From Thalassospira xianhensis MCCC 1A02616 (GTDB lineage: Bacteria; Pseudomonadota; Alphaproteobacteria; Rhodospirillales; Thalassospiraceae), in the NCBI RefSeq assembly GCF_003326475.1, contig NZ_JPWA01000004.1, forward strand, positions 1 to 64,000: a stretch of 64,000 nucleotides of DNA, in the 5' to 3' direction. Positions within the stretch are counted from its first letter, which is position 1. Each line of letters begins with the position of its first letter. Of the stretch, positions 1 through 9,795 are shown piece after piece. A program made the position numbers and the translations under genes. The notes below the pieces were generated by a model. It saw only the letters and a program-made list of their open reading frames with translations. It was not told the origin of the DNA and did not search any database.

Positions 1-42
1 CAGTTTGCCAAGAAAATCGGTCTGGGTCGCAAGGCAAAGTAA
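1..42 (+). CDS. 3' end of an unidentified gene
   Basis: The window opens inside an open frame that ends with TAA at 40-42. Only the last 13 residues are visible (QFAKKIGLGRKAK), a basic lysine/arginine-rich tail. It is read rightward and is followed at once by a strong hairpin with a T-run, which supports a real gene end. The tail is too short to assign a family. Confidence 0.6.
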   Translation, partial: QFAKKIGLGRKAK

Positions 43-67
43 ACGCCTGCCCTTTGGATCTTAAAGA

Positions 68-106
68 AAAAGCGCCTTCGGGATTATCCGAAGACGCTTT
101 TCTTTT
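68..106 (+). terminator. Rho-independent terminator of the partial gene
   Basis: A stem pairs AAGCG-CTTCGG with CCGAAG-CGCTT, with one internal mismatch and a 6-base loop. It is followed by TTTTCTTTT on the + strand. It sits 25 bases after the stop codon of the partial gene. Confidence 0.85.
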
Positions 107-119
107 ATCCGGCAGACAA

Positions 120-148
120 CAAAAAAGCCCGGCATGATGCCGGGCTTT
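120..148 (-). terminator. Rho-independent terminator of livJ operon
   Basis: The perfect inverted repeat AAAGCCCGGCAT/ATGCCGGGCTTT is followed by six T on the - strand. It lies 20 bases past the livJ stop and separates the liv operon from the converging partial gene. Confidence 0.9.
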
Positions 149-168
149 CTGCCGATCAGAATATCTGA

Positions 169-1275
169 TTAGTTGGCGTAGTCGTAACCGCCGTCTTTCC
201 ATTCATAGAAGACGTAACCCGGTGCAGCAACATCACCTTTGGCATCGAAGGAAATCGAACCAAGAACGGTGTCGAACGAGTCACCACTATGCAGTGCTTC
301 AATAACAGCTTCAGAGTCGGTGGTACCGGCTTTTTCAACTGCCTGTGCCCAAGCCTGAACCGCACCATAGGTGTAAAGGGTGTAACCTTCCGGCTTGTAA
401 CCCTGACCTTCGAAGTATTTTACGAGTTCAGCGTTGCGCGGGTCTTTTTCAAGCGCCGGACCGGCGGTGAAAAGCGTGCCCGCACCGGCATCGCCAGTGA
501 TCGACCAATATTCGAGCGAGTTAAGAGCATCACCCGAAATCGCAACAGTTTCCAGACCCTGGCTGCGCATCTGACGAACGATCAGACCAAGTTCGGTGTG
601 ATAACCGCCGTAATAAAGGACATCAACGCCTTCGGATTTCAGCTTGGTCACCAGAGCCGAGTAATCTTTCTCGCCCGGGGTAATGGCTTCGTACATGACT
701 TCTTCAACGCCGGCAGCGTTCAGGTTTTTCTTGGTCTCGTCAGCGAGACCTTTCGAGTAAGCCTGTTTGTCATGAACGATGGCGATTTTCTTGTCGCCAT
801 AGTTTTCAGCAAGATATTTGCCTGCAACTTCGCCCTGCTGATCGTCGCGGCCGCAAACACGGAAAACGTTATCCATGTCACGCTCGGTCAGTTGCGGGTT
901 GGTCGAAGCCGGAGAAATCTGCACGATGCCTTCTTCGAAGTAAACTTCAGAAGCCGGGATCGATGAACCCGAGCAGAAGTGACCAGCGACAAGGGCAACA
1001 CCCTTGCTGACGAGCTGGTTTGCAACAGCAACAGCCTGTTTCGGATCGCAAGCGTCATCGCCGATTTCGAGAACGACTTTTTCGCCGTTAACGCCACCGG
1101 CAGCATTGAGGTCTGCAACCGCTTTCTGGGCACCCTGGGTCATCTGTTCGCCAAAGGCGGCGTACGGGCCGGTCATCGGACCAACGGTCGCGATAACGAT
1201 GTCTGCTTTTGCTGCACCCATCGAGAGGACAAGCGCGGAAGCAGTTGCCAGAAGGCCGAGCTTGGTTTTCGACAT
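169..1275 (-). CDS. livJ: Branched-chain amino acid ABC transporter substrate-binding protein
   Basis: A 368-residue periplasmic binding protein of the Leu/Ile/Val-BP type (type I periplasmic fold) that would deliver branched-chain amino acids to LivHMGF. A Sec signal peptide covers about residues 1-24, with a GAAKA-type end before DIVIATVGP. Two cysteines (in DDACDP and GHFCSG) match the conserved disulfide of this family. The frame is open further upstream, but the ATG at 1275 is preferred: GGGAGA lies about 9 bases before it and the signal peptide starts there. It is the last gene of the liv cluster and is separated from the upstream genes by about 210 bases holding an 11-bp hairpin, so it may also have its own promoter. 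Exact ligand is inferred from family and context. Confidence 0.93.
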   Translation of the reverse strand: MSKTKLGLLATASALVLSMGAAKADIVIATVGPMTGPYAAFGEQMTQGAQKAVADLNAAGGVNGEKVVLEIGDDACDPKQAVAVANQLVSKGVALVAGHFCSGSSIPASEVYFEEGIVQISPASTNPQLTERDMDNVFRVCGRDDQQGEVAGKYLAENYGDKKIAIVHDKQAYSKGLADETKKNLNAAGVEEVMYEAITPGEKDYSALVTKLKSEGVDVLYYGGYHTELGLIVRQMRSQGLETVAISGDALNSLEYWSITGDAGAGTLFTAGPALEKDPRNAELVKYFEGQGYKPEGYTLYTYGAVQAWAQAVEKAGTTDSEAVIEALHSGDSFDTVLGSISFDAKGDVAAPGYVFYEWKDGGYDYAN

Positions 1276-1451
1276 AAGAGAAGTCTCCCTGTTCCAAAGG
1301 TTGGTCCCGTCACCATGACAGAACCATCTTTTTCGGACCCCAAACCGGCTCGTTTTTTTGTCGATTACCGGTTTCGGCTCCCTGTACTTTAACACCCCAG
1401 AATTGGTGTGCAATAGTACTAAACACTGCATTGCCAATAATTTAGCGATGC

Positions 1452-1477
1452 GATGGTGACGGCAAACCGTCACCATC
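1452..1477. other. Perfect 11-bp hairpin between the liv permease/ATPase genes and livJ
   Basis: GATGGTGACGG and CCGTCACCATC are perfectly paired around a 4-base loop, starting only a few bases after the stop of the small membrane protein gene. Neither strand has a T-run on its 3' side (the - strand continues GCATCGC), so this is not a canonical terminator. It could stabilise or process the upstream liv mRNA or allow partial read-through into livJ. Confidence 0.6.
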
Positions 1478-1484
1478 AAAAAGT

Positions 1485-1838
1485 TCAGACGTCCGCCCCT
1501 TCGCGTGCACGGAAACCGAACGGCCCCATACGCTCATAAAGCCACGGATACTGCGACAGCATCTTGTTGACCCGGGTAATACGGAAGGCTGCCGCCATGA
1601 TCACAAACAGGATAACCGTATCGAAGATGTATCCCGAAAACGAAAGCAGCTCGCCTTCGAACAGAGCGAAGGTCATGAAGCGGTCAGTTGCTCCCAACAA
1701 TAACGCATAGGGGTAAAGCTGGTAAAACGGTCGCCACGTGTTGGCAATCGCCTGCCCTGTCATGAACGCGCAGAACCCCATCAGGACGACGGTCATTCCG
1801 ATCGTGACACCAACGCTGGTACCTGTAATCGCTTCCAT
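1485..1838 (-). CDS. Small multi-pass membrane protein of the liv operon (DUF6867-like)
   Basis: A 117-residue hydrophobic protein with about three predicted membrane segments (near residues 6-30, 40-60 and 70-92) and a short basic/aromatic C-terminus. The start at 1838 is chosen because AGGAGG lies about 5 bases upstream; the longer open frame would run back into livF. It follows livF by 10 bases and is clearly co-transcribed with the transporter. I recall a family of this kind (DUF6867) next to LIV transporters in Alphaproteobacteria, but that name is from memory. The role is unknown; an accessory subunit or assembly factor of the permease is inference from position. Confidence 0.8.
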   Translation of the reverse strand: MEAITGTSVGVTIGMTVVLMGFCAFMTGQAIANTWRPFYQLYPYALLLGATDRFMTFALFEGELLSFSGYIFDTVILFVIMAAAFRITRVNKMLSQYPWLYERMGPFGFRAREGADV

Positions 1839-1848
1839 ATCCGTCCTC

Positions 1849-2565
1849 CTAGTGACCACCCTCGAGATAAGCTGCACGAACTTCCGGATTTGCCAGAAGT
1901 TCCGCACCAGTACCCGAGAGAGTGATATTACCGTTGACCATCACATATCCGCGATGGGCAAGTTTAAGCGCGTGAAACGCATTTTGCTCAACCAGGAAGA
2001 CAGTCACCTTCTTCTCGCGGTTGATCTTCTTGATCGTCTCGAAAATCTGCTTGACGACAAGTGGCGCAATCCCCAGCGACGGCTCATCGAGCAACAGCAA
2101 CCGCGGACGCCCCATAAGAGCACGTCCAATCGCAAGCATCTGCTGTTCGCCGCCCGACATCGTGCCAGCACGCTGGTTGATACGTTCCTTGAGACGCGGG
2201 AACAGATCAAACACCATTTCCAGATCCTCTTCGAAATATTTTGGATCCTGGGTGCTTGCCCCCATCTGCAGGTTTTCATAAACCGACATGCGCGGGAAAA
2301 TCCGACGCCCTTCGGGTGACTGCTGAATGCCAAGACGGCAAATCTCATGCGTAGGCATGCGACTGATATCCTGATCTTCAAACAGAATACGCCCTTTTGA
2401 CGCCTGCGGTGATCCGCAGCATGTCATCAGCAAGGTCGTCTTACCGGCGCCGTTGGCCCCGATCAAGGTGACAATCTCGCCCTCGTTGACTTCCATATCA
2501 ATGCCCTTGAGGGCTTCGATATTGCCATAGAAGGTGTGAACACCTTCAATCTTCAGCATGGACAT
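1849..2565 (-). CDS. livF: Branched-chain amino acid ABC transporter ATP-binding protein LivF
   Basis: A 238-residue ABC ATPase, one of the two nucleotide-binding subunits that power LivHM. Walker A GANGAGKT is at 36-43, the Q-loop region follows near 80, the signature SGGEQQ is at about 137-142 and Walker B LLLLDEP at about 156-162. The short length and signature match LivF rather than LivG. GGGAG lies 9 bases before the ATG at 2565. It lies 17 bases after livG in the same leftward operon. Confidence 0.93.
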   Translation of the reverse strand: MSMLKIEGVHTFYGNIEALKGIDMEVNEGEIVTLIGANGAGKTTLLMTCCGSPQASKGRILFEDQDISRMPTHEICRLGIQQSPEGRRIFPRMSVYENLQMGASTQDPKYFEEDLEMVFDLFPRLKERINQRAGTMSGGEQQMLAIGRALMGRPRLLLLDEPSLGIAPLVVKQIFETIKKINREKKVTVFLVEQNAFHALKLAHRGYVMVNGNITLSGTGAELLANPEVRAAYLEGGH

Positions 2566-2582
2566 ATCGATCTGCTCCCTCG

Positions 2583-3434
2583 CTACGCATTCGGATCAAG
2601 ATGAAGGTCGGCAGCGACTTCCGGCGGCAGTTCATCGTCTTCATCCTCACCAAGGTAAGCACGAATAACAGCCGGATCATTCTTGACGGCTTCCGGATTG
2701 CCATCTGCAATCTTCTTTCCGTAATCAAGCACGATCACATGGTCGGAAATCTTCATGACGACGCTCATGTCATGTTCGATCAACAGAAGGCCGATCCCCT
2801 GATCGTCACGGATGCTCTGCAAGAGAATGTTGAGCTCCGCAGACTCACGAGGGTTCAGACCCGCTGCTGGCTCGTCGAGACACAGCAAAGAAGGATTGAC
2901 GCACATTGCACGCGCAATCTCGAGGCGACGCTGGGAACCATAAGGCAGGTTACCGGCATTCCAGTCCGCCTGCTCGTACAGGCCAACCTTGTTCAGCCAG
3001 AACTTGGCGGTTTCAAGCGCTTCTTTCTCGGCGCTGGTATAACGACCGAGATTGAAAAGCCCCGCCAGCGAAAAGGCGGATGCCTCCATAAGCTGGTTAT
3101 GTTGCGCGACAATCAGGTTTTCCAGAACGGTCATGCCTGTAAACAGGCGGATATTCTGGAAAGTACGTGCAACGCCGTTGTTACGCGGAATACGGAAACC
3201 TTCCATACGCTCCAGCAAACGCGGTCCGTCATTGGCATAAAGTGTCAGACGTCCCTCGGTTGGAACATAGAACCCGGTAAGGCAGTTGAAAACCGTGGTT
3301 TTCCCTGCCCCGTTCGGGCCGATAATTGCCGTGATCTCGCGCTTTCTTGCGGTGAACGAAAGATCATCGATGGCGACCAGGCCGCCAAAGCGCATGGTAA
3401 GGTGTTCGACTTCAAGCTGTACGTTGTCGGTCAT
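2583..3434 (-). CDS. livG: Branched-chain amino acid ABC transporter ATP-binding protein LivG
   Basis: A 283-residue ABC ATPase with Walker A GPNGAGKT at 39-46, the LivG-type signature [10 protein letters not shown] in place of LSGGQ, and Walker B LLCLDEP. The insert after Walker A and the C-terminal helix ending in IRAYLGED are typical of LivG. An acidic tail ([10 protein letters not shown]) extends beyond the usual end. Its ATG overlaps the livM stop in an ATGA, indicating translational coupling. With LivF it forms the ATPase heterodimer on the cytoplasmic face. Confidence 0.93.
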   Translation of the reverse strand: MTDNVQLEVEHLTMRFGGLVAIDDLSFTARKREITAIIGPNGAGKTTVFNCLTGFYVPTEGRLTLYANDGPRLLERMEGFRIPRNNGVARTFQNIRLFTGMTVLENLIVAQHNQLMEASAFSLAGLFNLGRYTSAEKEALETAKFWLNKVGLYEQADWNAGNLPYGSQRRLEIARAMCVNPSLLCLDEPAAGLNPRESAELNILLQSIRDDQGIGLLLIEHDMSVVMKISDHVIVLDYGKKIADGNPEAVKNDPAVIRAYLGEDEDDELPPEVAADLHLDPNA

Positions 3435-4951
3435 TTGACTTCTCCGGCAACTTTTTCTTTCTTGCTCATATTCAGCAGAATGGTCGGGTCACGGAAAGAC
3501 AGAAGACCGCGTGGACGCCACAACATGATGGCAACCATACCAGCCCCGAAAATCAGCATGCGATATTCAGCCAGTTCACGGAACATTTCCGGAAAACCAA
3601 TCATCACAATCGCGGCAAGAACCACCCCGATTTGACTGCCCATACCACCCAGAACAACGATGGCAAGGATCACGGCAGATTCTAGGAAGGTAAAGCTTTC
3701 CGGACTGATGAAACCCTGACGGGTGGCAAAGAACGCGCCGGCAAAACCGCCAAACATTGCGCCAATGGCAAATGCTGACAGTTTGGTGTTGGTCGGATTG
3801 ATGCCCAGCGAACGGCAGGCGATTTCGTCTTCACGCAACGCTTCCCATGCGCGTCCGATCGGCAGTTTGCGCAGACGTACAGTGACAAACGCAGTCACCA
3901 GTGCCAGCACAAGGATCAGATAATACAGGAAGATCAGGCGATGCATCGTCGAATAGTCCAGACCGAACAATTCGTTGAAGCCCATCACCCCTTCCGGCAG
4001 GCGTCGGTCGAACTCGGCCAATCCAAAGAAACTCGGCCGTTCGATCGATGAAATGCCGTCCGGCCCACCGGTCAGATCGTACCAGTTGATCAGGACAACA
4101 CGGATGATCTCGCCAAACCCAAGGGTAACAATCGCAAGATAGTCCCCGCGCAGTCGCAGAACAGGGAAGCCCAGGATGATCCCGAAGCTCGCGGCGAAAA
4201 TACCGGCCAATGGCAGGCAAAGCCAAAAGCTGAGATCAAAATGCTGCGACAGAAGTGCATAGGAATAGGCACCAACTGCATAGAAGGCAACGTAGCCAAG
4301 GTCAAGCAGACCAGCTAGACCAACCACGATGTTCAAGCCCCACCCCAGCATGATGTAGATCATGACAAGGGTTGCAAGATCGATCGCAGAACGGTTCTCG
4401 CCAAACAGGAACGGGAAGATGATGAAGAATACAATCCCCAACGCCCCGATCTTTTTGGTGTTGGTCCGGTAGGCCAACTGGATTTTGGCGGACAGATTCG
4501 AACCGCTTTCCTCCTCTTCGGCAGCTACCTTTTTCATGCTGAAATAGGCAATTGCAAAGACGATGGCAATAAACGCAATGGCCAGAACGATACTGGTTAC
4601 ACTGCCAAACGCCATATCAATGAAAACAGGAGAAGCCCAGCGATCATCCATTTCGCGGAAGCGGACAAACATTTCGAATACTGCGACAGCCGCCACGGTA
4701 ATCAGAACCGCCTGTCCAATACGCGAAATATGTTCGCGGCGAATGATCAGTGCCAATCGGCCGATGATGGTCGATATAATCGCGGTGATCACAAGATCCC
4801 AGCGAACGGCCAGTTCAAGCCCGGTTGGACGGTCAACTGTCTCGACGCCCAGGATCATGACTGACATCAACAGTGCGATGACGGCAAAGAACGCAAGTTC
4901 CTTAACAATCTCTGCACCGGAAATCCGTGAAGAAGTGATAAGAGCGGACAT
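3431..4951 (-). CDS. livM: Branched-chain amino acid ABC transporter permease LivM (long form)
   Basis: A 506-residue inner-membrane permease. The canonical LivM core begins near residue 195 ([20 protein letters not shown], then [16 protein letters not shown] and the EAA-like loop [15 protein letters not shown]). Ahead of it lies an N-terminal region of about 190 residues with four or five extra hydrophobic segments and an acidic stretch (AAEEEESG). E. coli LivM also carries an N-terminal extension, but this one is longer. The start codon shares one base with the livH stop (TGATG). The extension remains in the livM frame throughout, so it is not a fused neighbouring gene. Confidence 0.92.
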   Translation of the reverse strand: MSALITSSRISGAEIVKELAFFAVIALLMSVMILGVETVDRPTGLELAVRWDLVITAIISTIIGRLALIIRREHISRIGQAVLITVAAVAVFEMFVRFREMDDRWASPVFIDMAFGSVTSIVLAIAFIAIVFAIAYFSMKKVAAEEEESGSNLSAKIQLAYRTNTKKIGALGIVFFIIFPFLFGENRSAIDLATLVMIYIMLGWGLNIVVGLAGLLDLGYVAFYAVGAYSYALLSQHFDLSFWLCLPLAGIFAASFGIILGFPVLRLRGDYLAIVTLGFGEIIRVVLINWYDLTGGPDGISSIERPSFFGLAEFDRRLPEGVMGFNELFGLDYSTMHRLIFLYYLILVLALVTAFVTVRLRKLPIGRAWEALREDEIACRSLGINPTNTKLSAFAIGAMFGGFAGAFFATRQGFISPESFTFLESAVILAIVVLGGMGSQIGVVLAAIVMIGFPEMFRELAEYRMLIFGAGMVAIMLWRPRGLLSFRDPTILLNMSKKEKVAGEVK

Positions 4952-5874
4952 CAGACTTTCTCGACCTCCGGCTTACCAAGCAGACCCCACGGACGGAAAA
5001 TCAGCACAAGAACCAGAATACCGAACGTTGCAACGTCCTTGTATTCAATTGTGAGATAGCCCGACCAGAATGCTTCGATCAAACCAATCAGCAGACCACC
5101 AAGCATTGCGCCCGGAAGTGAACCGATCCCGCCCAGAACGGCCGCAGTGAAGGCCTTAACACCGGCAAGGAAGCCGATATAGAAGTCGATCACGCCGTAA
5201 TACAGGGTCACCATCATGCCAGCAACCGCAGCAAGGGCTGCCCCCATGACAAAGGTCGTGGAGATCGTACGGTCAACGTTGACACCAAGAAGGCCTGCCA
5301 TGGTTCGATCCTGCTCACAGGCGCGCTGGGCGCGACCGAGCGAGGTTTTCGCAATCAGAGTCGAGAACACAACCATCAGCACGAAGGTCAGAACAATAAT
5401 GACGATCTGCATATAGCTGAGCTGAACGTTGAAATTCGGGCTTTCCATCAGGGTGATGCCACCCTCGATTAGTGGCTGCATCGGCTTCACACGAGCCCCT
5501 TGCGAAATCTGAACAAAGTTCTGCAGGAAGATCGACATGCCGATAGCCGAAATCAGCGCTGCAAGACGGAATGATCCGCGCAGCGGCCTGTATGCAATCC
5601 GTTCAACGCCCCACCCGTAGATAGAGGTGAGCACCATTGACACAAACAGCATCAAAAGAAGTGTAAGCGGAAGTATGCCGCTAATCCCTGCAGCCTGACA
5701 GATCAGGAACGTGATCAGGGAATGGAACGCGCCCAGCATGTAGATTTCGCCGTGCGCGAAGTTGATCATACCGATGATGCCGTAGACCATCGTGTAGCCG
5801 ATGGCGATCAAACCGTAGATGGCTCCCAGCGTCAGACCGTTGATCAATTGTTGTAAGAAATAAGCCCAATCCAT
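4951..5874 (-). CDS. livH: Branched-chain amino acid ABC transporter permease LivH
   Basis: A 307-residue permease with about eight hydrophobic segments. Characteristic LivH motifs are [35 protein letters not shown] near the N-terminus and [17 protein letters not shown] near the C-terminus, plus the cytoplasmic loop [19 protein letters not shown] that docks the ATPases. It is the first gene of the leftward liv operon; AAGG lies 7 bases before its ATG. The 350 bases upstream should hold the operon promoter. Confidence 0.94.
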   Translation of the reverse strand: MDWAYFLQQLINGLTLGAIYGLIAIGYTMVYGIIGMINFAHGEIYMLGAFHSLITFLICQAAGISGILPLTLLLMLFVSMVLTSIYGWGVERIAYRPLRGSFRLAALISAIGMSIFLQNFVQISQGARVKPMQPLIEGGITLMESPNFNVQLSYMQIVIIVLTFVLMVVFSTLIAKTSLGRAQRACEQDRTMAGLLGVNVDRTISTTFVMGAALAAVAGMMVTLYYGVIDFYIGFLAGVKAFTAAVLGGIGSLPGAMLGGLLIGLIEAFWSGYLTIEYKDVATFGILVLVLIFRPWGLLGKPEVEKV

Positions 5875-6227
5875 TGCACAACCTTAGATTTGGCACAGAC
5901 AAACGAGGTCTTCGACCGACTGGCTGAAGGTGCAAAACAAGATACAGCTGTATTGATTGGATGAGACCAAGTCTCCCCATTGCCCCCTAGCAAACCTCCG
6001 AAGCCTCCGTCTTTTTGTTATCGGGTTTTCCCCGGTTCTAGCTTTTGGGCACGACCATTCTTTTTGTGGTTCATTATCCAAAAGCGCGATTAGAGCACAA
6101 ACCTTAGACACATGAGGTCGAAGGCTGCAAGCGGCTTTGACAAATTGGTCAAAAACACCAAATCGTATTTCATTCTTAGAATAAAACACCAACGCCACCG
6201 AACGCATCGCTCTTTATATTGTATACT
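5875..6227. other. Intergenic region upstream of livH (likely liv promoter)
   Basis: No credible gene is seen here. The region contains the inverted repeat TTTGAC-N6-GTCAAA at 6136-6153, about 265 bases before livH, and an 11-base near-palindrome ATTCTTAGAAT at 6172-6182. Either could be a regulator site for the liv operon, but neither is at a definite promoter distance. Confidence 0.35.
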
Positions 6228-6419
6228 TTATCCCTTGTTGAGGACGTATTCAAGTTTTTGTACCGCGACGCGCTTGAGTTGCTCCGGATTCCTTGAAACC
6301 GGACCGGCAACTGTCACCTCGATTCCCGTTTTTCCGTCAATTGCCGTACAACGCAGATAGTTTCCAACCTGTCTCAATTCGAAATAGATTTCGCGCGGTA
6401 CACTGTTTCTTGTTGTCAT
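6228..6419 (-). CDS. Small hypothetical protein (DUF6898-like)
   Basis: A 63-residue soluble protein beginning MTTRNSVPREIYFELRQVG and containing YLRCTAIDGKTGIEVTV and a C-terminal helix LKRVAVQKLEYVLNKG. It has no signal peptide or membrane segment. The composition and the regular strand/helix pattern look like a genuine conserved small protein; I recall a Rhodospirillales family labelled DUF6898 with this look, from memory only. The ribosome-binding site is weak. It is monocistronic between mmsB and livH. Function unknown. Confidence 0.6.
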   Translation of the reverse strand: MTTRNSVPREIYFELRQVGNYLRCTAIDGKTGIEVTVAGPVSRNPEQLKRVAVQKLEYVLNKG

Positions 6420-6501
6420 TCATCAATCCGGGAATTTCTGTATAGGCATTTTCACCGTCAACCTGCACAAATCTACCACTAATGCAGGCCACGGTATTCA
6501 T

Positions 6502-6537
6502 AAAAAAACAGGCCCGGCAAATACCGGGCCTGCATAA
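6502..6537 (-). terminator. Rho-independent terminator of the valine-catabolism operon
   Basis: CAGGCCCGG/CCGGGCCTG around a 6-base loop is followed by a run of T on the - strand. It lies about 25 bases after the mmsB stop. Confidence 0.9.
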
Positions 6538-6559
6538 TATACTTCATAATGCCGTAACG

Positions 6560-7450
6560 TTACTTGTCGCCGTCCAGCATTTTGACAATTGCCGAGAAAT
6601 CCATCCCGCCATTTCCGCTATTGGAATAAAGTGCATACAGGCTTTCGGCCAACGCCCCCATTGGGGTTGTCGCCCCGGCAGATGCCGCCGCCTGTTGCGC
6701 CAGTTTCAAGTCTTTCAGCATCATGTCCACAGCAAATCCCGGTTGATAATCGCGATTTGCAGGCGACGTTGGAACCGGCCCCGGTACGGGGCAGTAACTG
6801 GTCAATGACCAGCACTGGCCGGATGCTTTTGAAGAAATATCAAACAGCTTCTGCGCATCCAGCCCCAGACGCTTTGCAAGCATAAAGGCCTCGGATACGG
6901 CAATCATGCTGACGCCAAGCACCATGTTGTTGCAAATCTTCGCCGCCTGCCCGGCCCCGCTGGTGCCTGCATGAATGATATTGCTGCCCATTCCTTCAAG
7001 AACCGGCTTCGCACGATCAAAATCGCCATCATCACCACCGACCATGAAAGTCAGTGTTCCGGCAGTAGCGCCGGCAACCCCGCCAGAGATCGGCGCGTCA
7101 ACAGCACCAAGACCTTCAGCCTTTGCCAGCTCGGCAGCTTTACGGGCCGCATCAACTTCGATGGTCGAGCTATCAATCAAAAGGGTACCCGCCTTGGCAT
7201 TGGCAATCACGCCATCTGGTCCGTCATAAACTGACAGGACGTGCTTTCCAGCGGGAAGAACCGTGACAACGAACTCGACATCCGTTGCCGCATCGGAAAC
7301 CGTCGATGCCTTGGTGGCACCCTCTGCAACCGCCTTGCCGACCGCAGCTTCGGACAAATCAAAAACCTTCAGCGCATGACCGGCCTTGATCAGGTTGGCC
7401 GCCATCGGCCCGCCCATATTTCCCAGACCGATGAAACCGATTTTCGCCAT
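6560..7450 (-). CDS. mmsB: 3-Hydroxyisobutyrate dehydrogenase
   Basis: A 296-residue NAD-dependent enzyme that oxidises 3-hydroxyisobutyrate to methylmalonate semialdehyde in valine degradation. The Rossmann motif GLGNMG is at 8-13. The substrate loop DAPISGGVAGA is at about 118-128, and the catalytic lysine in GQAAKICNN is Lys171 with Asn175 beside it, as in the beta-hydroxyacid dehydrogenase family. Length fits MmsB (about 295). GGAGA precedes the ATG. It is the last gene of a three-gene operon with two other valine-pathway enzymes, which makes the substrate assignment firm. The next enzyme of the pathway, methylmalonate-semialdehyde dehydrogenase (MmsA), is not encoded in the window. Confidence 0.93.
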   Translation of the reverse strand: MAKIGFIGLGNMGGPMAANLIKAGHALKVFDLSEAAVGKAVAEGATKASTVSDAATDVEFVVTVLPAGKHVLSVYDGPDGVIANAKAGTLLIDSSTIEVDAARKAAELAKAEGLGAVDAPISGGVAGATAGTLTFMVGGDDGDFDRAKPVLEGMGSNIIHAGTSGAGQAAKICNNMVLGVSMIAVSEAFMLAKRLGLDAQKLFDISSKASGQCWSLTSYCPVPGPVPTSPANRDYQPGFAVDMMLKDLKLAQQAAASAGATTPMGALAESLYALYSNSGNGGMDFSAIVKMLDGDK

Positions 7451-7516
7451 TTGGAGTCTCCTCTGATTTCTCGATGATCGAGATTCTATTTTGATTTCTG
7501 TAAGTTACAGAGCCAG

Positions 7517-8617
7517 TCAGAACTGCAACTTCAACTCTTTATCTTCAGGTAAAAGGTCAAAATATGCCGCCACATCGCGCGGATCGACTTGACCAATATC
7601 GGCGTGCTGCCATTTCGGACTGTGATCCTTGTCAACAATCACTGCACGAACCCCTTCAAAAAGATCGGGCATGCGAACGGTGCGTTGTGACAAACGGAAT
7701 TCCATCGCCAGATCCTGCGCAAGCGTCATATCGCGTCCCTGACGTATCTGTTCGAACGTTACGCAGACAGCAATTGGCGACTTGCTTCGCAGTATTTTGA
7801 CTGTTTCTTTGGCAAAATCAGTCGAAGACGCATCAAGTGCGGCAAAAATATCCGCCATTGTATCGGCACCAAACAGTCTGTCGATTTCGGTACGCAAGGG
7901 CTTCAGAGTAGCCTCTTCGCCTTTTACATGATGATCATCCAGAACCTTCTTCACCGCAGAAAAAGGATCATTCCCGCCTTCTATGGCCGACAGATCCGAC
8001 TTCAGCGCGGCAATATTTTCGCTATTCACATTATGGGTTGCCAAGTCGGCATAAACGCAATCTGCCGCCTTGATCCGGGCACCTGTCAAACCAAGATAGA
8101 GGCCGATCTGCCCCGGGCAGCGGGACAGAAAATATCCACCCCCGACATCGGGGAAAAATCCGATCCCGGTTTCTGGCATTGCAAACAATGTGCGTTCCGT
8201 CACCACCCGAAAATGCCCATGTACAGACACACCGACGCCCCCGCCCATTGTAATGCCGTTCATCAACGCAATGTAGGGCTTGGGATACGTGGCAATATAA
8301 TTGTTCAGGCAGTATTCCCGCCGATAGAAGGCATCAAGCAGCGCATCGTCATCCCGTTTTCGCGCGTCATAAAGTCCGCGAATATCGCCACCAGCACAAA
8401 AGGCCTTTTCACCTGCCCCTTCGATCACGATTGCAACAACCGTCGCATCGTTTTCCCATTCACGAAGTTTGGCTGTGATCGCATCAATCATCGTCAGATC
8501 AAGCGCATTCAATGCCTTGGGTCGGTTTAACAGGATATGACCGATGGCCCCGTCTTTCGAGAAAACAACGGATGCCTCATTGCCATGCGATGGACTTGTC
8601 GCGTTCTCGCTGCTCAT
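7517..8617 (-). CDS. 3-Hydroxyisobutyryl-CoA hydrolase
   Basis: A 366-residue crotonase-fold protein of the HIBCH family (EC 3.1.2.4), releasing CoA from 3-hydroxyisobutyryl-CoA. The oxyanion-hole segments are KAFCAGGDIRGLYD (71-84) and GITMGGGVGVSVHG (121-134). The catalytic acids are in MPETGIGFFPDVGG: Glu149 and Asp157, matching Glu/Asp of human HIBCH and distinguishing it from enoyl-CoA hydratase. The C-terminal extension after residue 260 is also HIBCH-type. It starts 3 bases after the dehydrogenase gene stop, with AAAGGA inside that gene's end as ribosome-binding site. No enoyl-CoA hydratase for the preceding step is encoded here. Confidence 0.93.
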   Translation of the reverse strand: MSSENATSPSHGNEASVVFSKDGAIGHILLNRPKALNALDLTMIDAITAKLREWENDATVVAIVIEGAGEKAFCAGGDIRGLYDARKRDDDALLDAFYRREYCLNNYIATYPKPYIALMNGITMGGGVGVSVHGHFRVVTERTLFAMPETGIGFFPDVGGGYFLSRCPGQIGLYLGLTGARIKAADCVYADLATHNVNSENIAALKSDLSAIEGGNDPFSAVKKVLDDHHVKGEEATLKPLRTEIDRLFGADTMADIFAALDASSTDFAKETVKILRSKSPIAVCVTFEQIRQGRDMTLAQDLAMEFRLSQRTVRMPDLFEGVRAVIVDKDHSPKWQHADIGQVDPRDVAAYFDLLPEDKELKLQF

Positions 8618-8620
8618 AAA

Positions 8621-9760
8621 TCAATCCTTTAACGCGGCACGTGAGATGATCAGGCGCATGATTTCGTTGGTGCCTTCCAGAATCTGGTGAACCCGAAGAT
8701 CGCGTAAAAGTCTTTCGACCGGGTATTCGCGAATATAGCCATATCCACCATGAAGCTGCAGAGCTTCATTGCAAACCCTGAACCCGATATCCGTGCCGAA
8801 ACGTTTCGCCATTGCGCAAAACTGTGTGGCATCCGGTGCCTTGTTGTCCAGTTTCCAGGCTGCTTTGTGCAGCATCAGCCGTGCTGCTTCAAGCTCGGTC
8901 ACCATGTCGGCATATTTGAACTGCAATGCCTGAAATTGATCAAGGGTTTTGCCAAACTGCTTGCGGACCTTCATGTGATCGCGCGCATGATCCATCGCGG
9001 CACGTGCGCCGCCGATAGAACAGGCAGAGATATTAAGCCGTCCGCCATCGAGCCCCATCATGGCAAACCTGAAGCCCTCGCCTTCGTCACCCAACCGGTT
9101 TTCGACAGGGACTTTGCAATTGCTGAAAATCACGGCGGATGTCGGCTGACTGTTCCAGCCCATTTTTTCTTCCAGCTTGCCAAACGACAGGCCTTCGGCA
9201 TCCTTCGGGATGATAAAGGTCGAAATGCCCTTGGGGCTGTCATCACCGGTTCGCGCCATGACGATATAAACGTCGCTGCGCGACCCGCCGGAGATAAATG
9301 CCTTCTCGCCATTCAGGATATAGTGATCACCTTCCCGAACGGCACGGGTACGAAGTGCCCCTGCATCCGACCCAGCGCCCGGCTCGGTCAGGCAATAACT
9401 GGCGAAATGTTCCATGGTAACAAGTTTGGGAAGATATTTTTGACGCTGATCTTCATTCCCGAAACGGTCAATCATCCAGCATGCCATGTTGTGTATCGAA
9501 ATATAGGCCGCCGTTGACGGACATGCGCCCGCCAGTTCTTCGAAAATCACTGCGGCATCCAGACGACCAAGGCCCGATCCCCCGACATCTTCGCGCGTGT
9601 ATATCGCGGCAAAGCCAAGTTCGGCCGCCTTACGCAGGGTCTCTTCGGGGAAAATGTGTTTTGCATCCCACTCGCCCGCATAGGGTGCCATTTCGTTTTG
9701 CGCGAAATCGCGGGCTGCCTGGGCAAATGCCTGCTGGTCTTCAGACAGGTTGAATTCCAT
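8621..9760 (-). CDS. Isobutyryl-CoA dehydrogenase (acyl-CoA dehydrogenase family)
   Basis: A 379-residue FAD-dependent acyl-CoA dehydrogenase. Family motifs are [16 protein letters not shown] (substrate/FAD loop), [35 protein letters not shown] and the C-terminal [10 protein letters not shown], whose first Glu (about 362) is the catalytic base. Its neighbours act on isobutyryl-derived CoA esters, so isobutyryl-CoA is the likely substrate; family alone would also allow other short branched acyl-CoAs. It is the first gene of the operon. A LiuR-like box and a TTGACA element lie 36-67 bases upstream. Confidence 0.88.
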   Translation of the reverse strand: MEFNLSEDQQAFAQAARDFAQNEMAPYAGEWDAKHIFPEETLRKAAELGFAAIYTREDVGGSGLGRLDAAVIFEELAGACPSTAAYISIHNMACWMIDRFGNEDQRQKYLPKLVTMEHFASYCLTEPGAGSDAGALRTRAVREGDHYILNGEKAFISGGSRSDVYIVMARTGDDSPKGISTFIIPKDAEGLSFGKLEEKMGWNSQPTSAVIFSNCKVPVENRLGDEGEGFRFAMMGLDGGRLNISACSIGGARAAMDHARDHMKVRKQFGKTLDQFQALQFKYADMVTELEAARLMLHKAAWKLDNKAPDATQFCAMAKRFGTDIGFRVCNEALQLHGGYGYIREYPVERLLRDLRVHQILEGTNEIMRLIISRAALKD

Positions 9761-9795
9761 TGGATCGCCGCCTCTGAATGTTTTGGTATTTTCCC

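Noticed and set aside
2601..3635. 344-residue + strand frame opposite livG
   Set aside because: Antisense to a clear ABC ATPase; no independent support.
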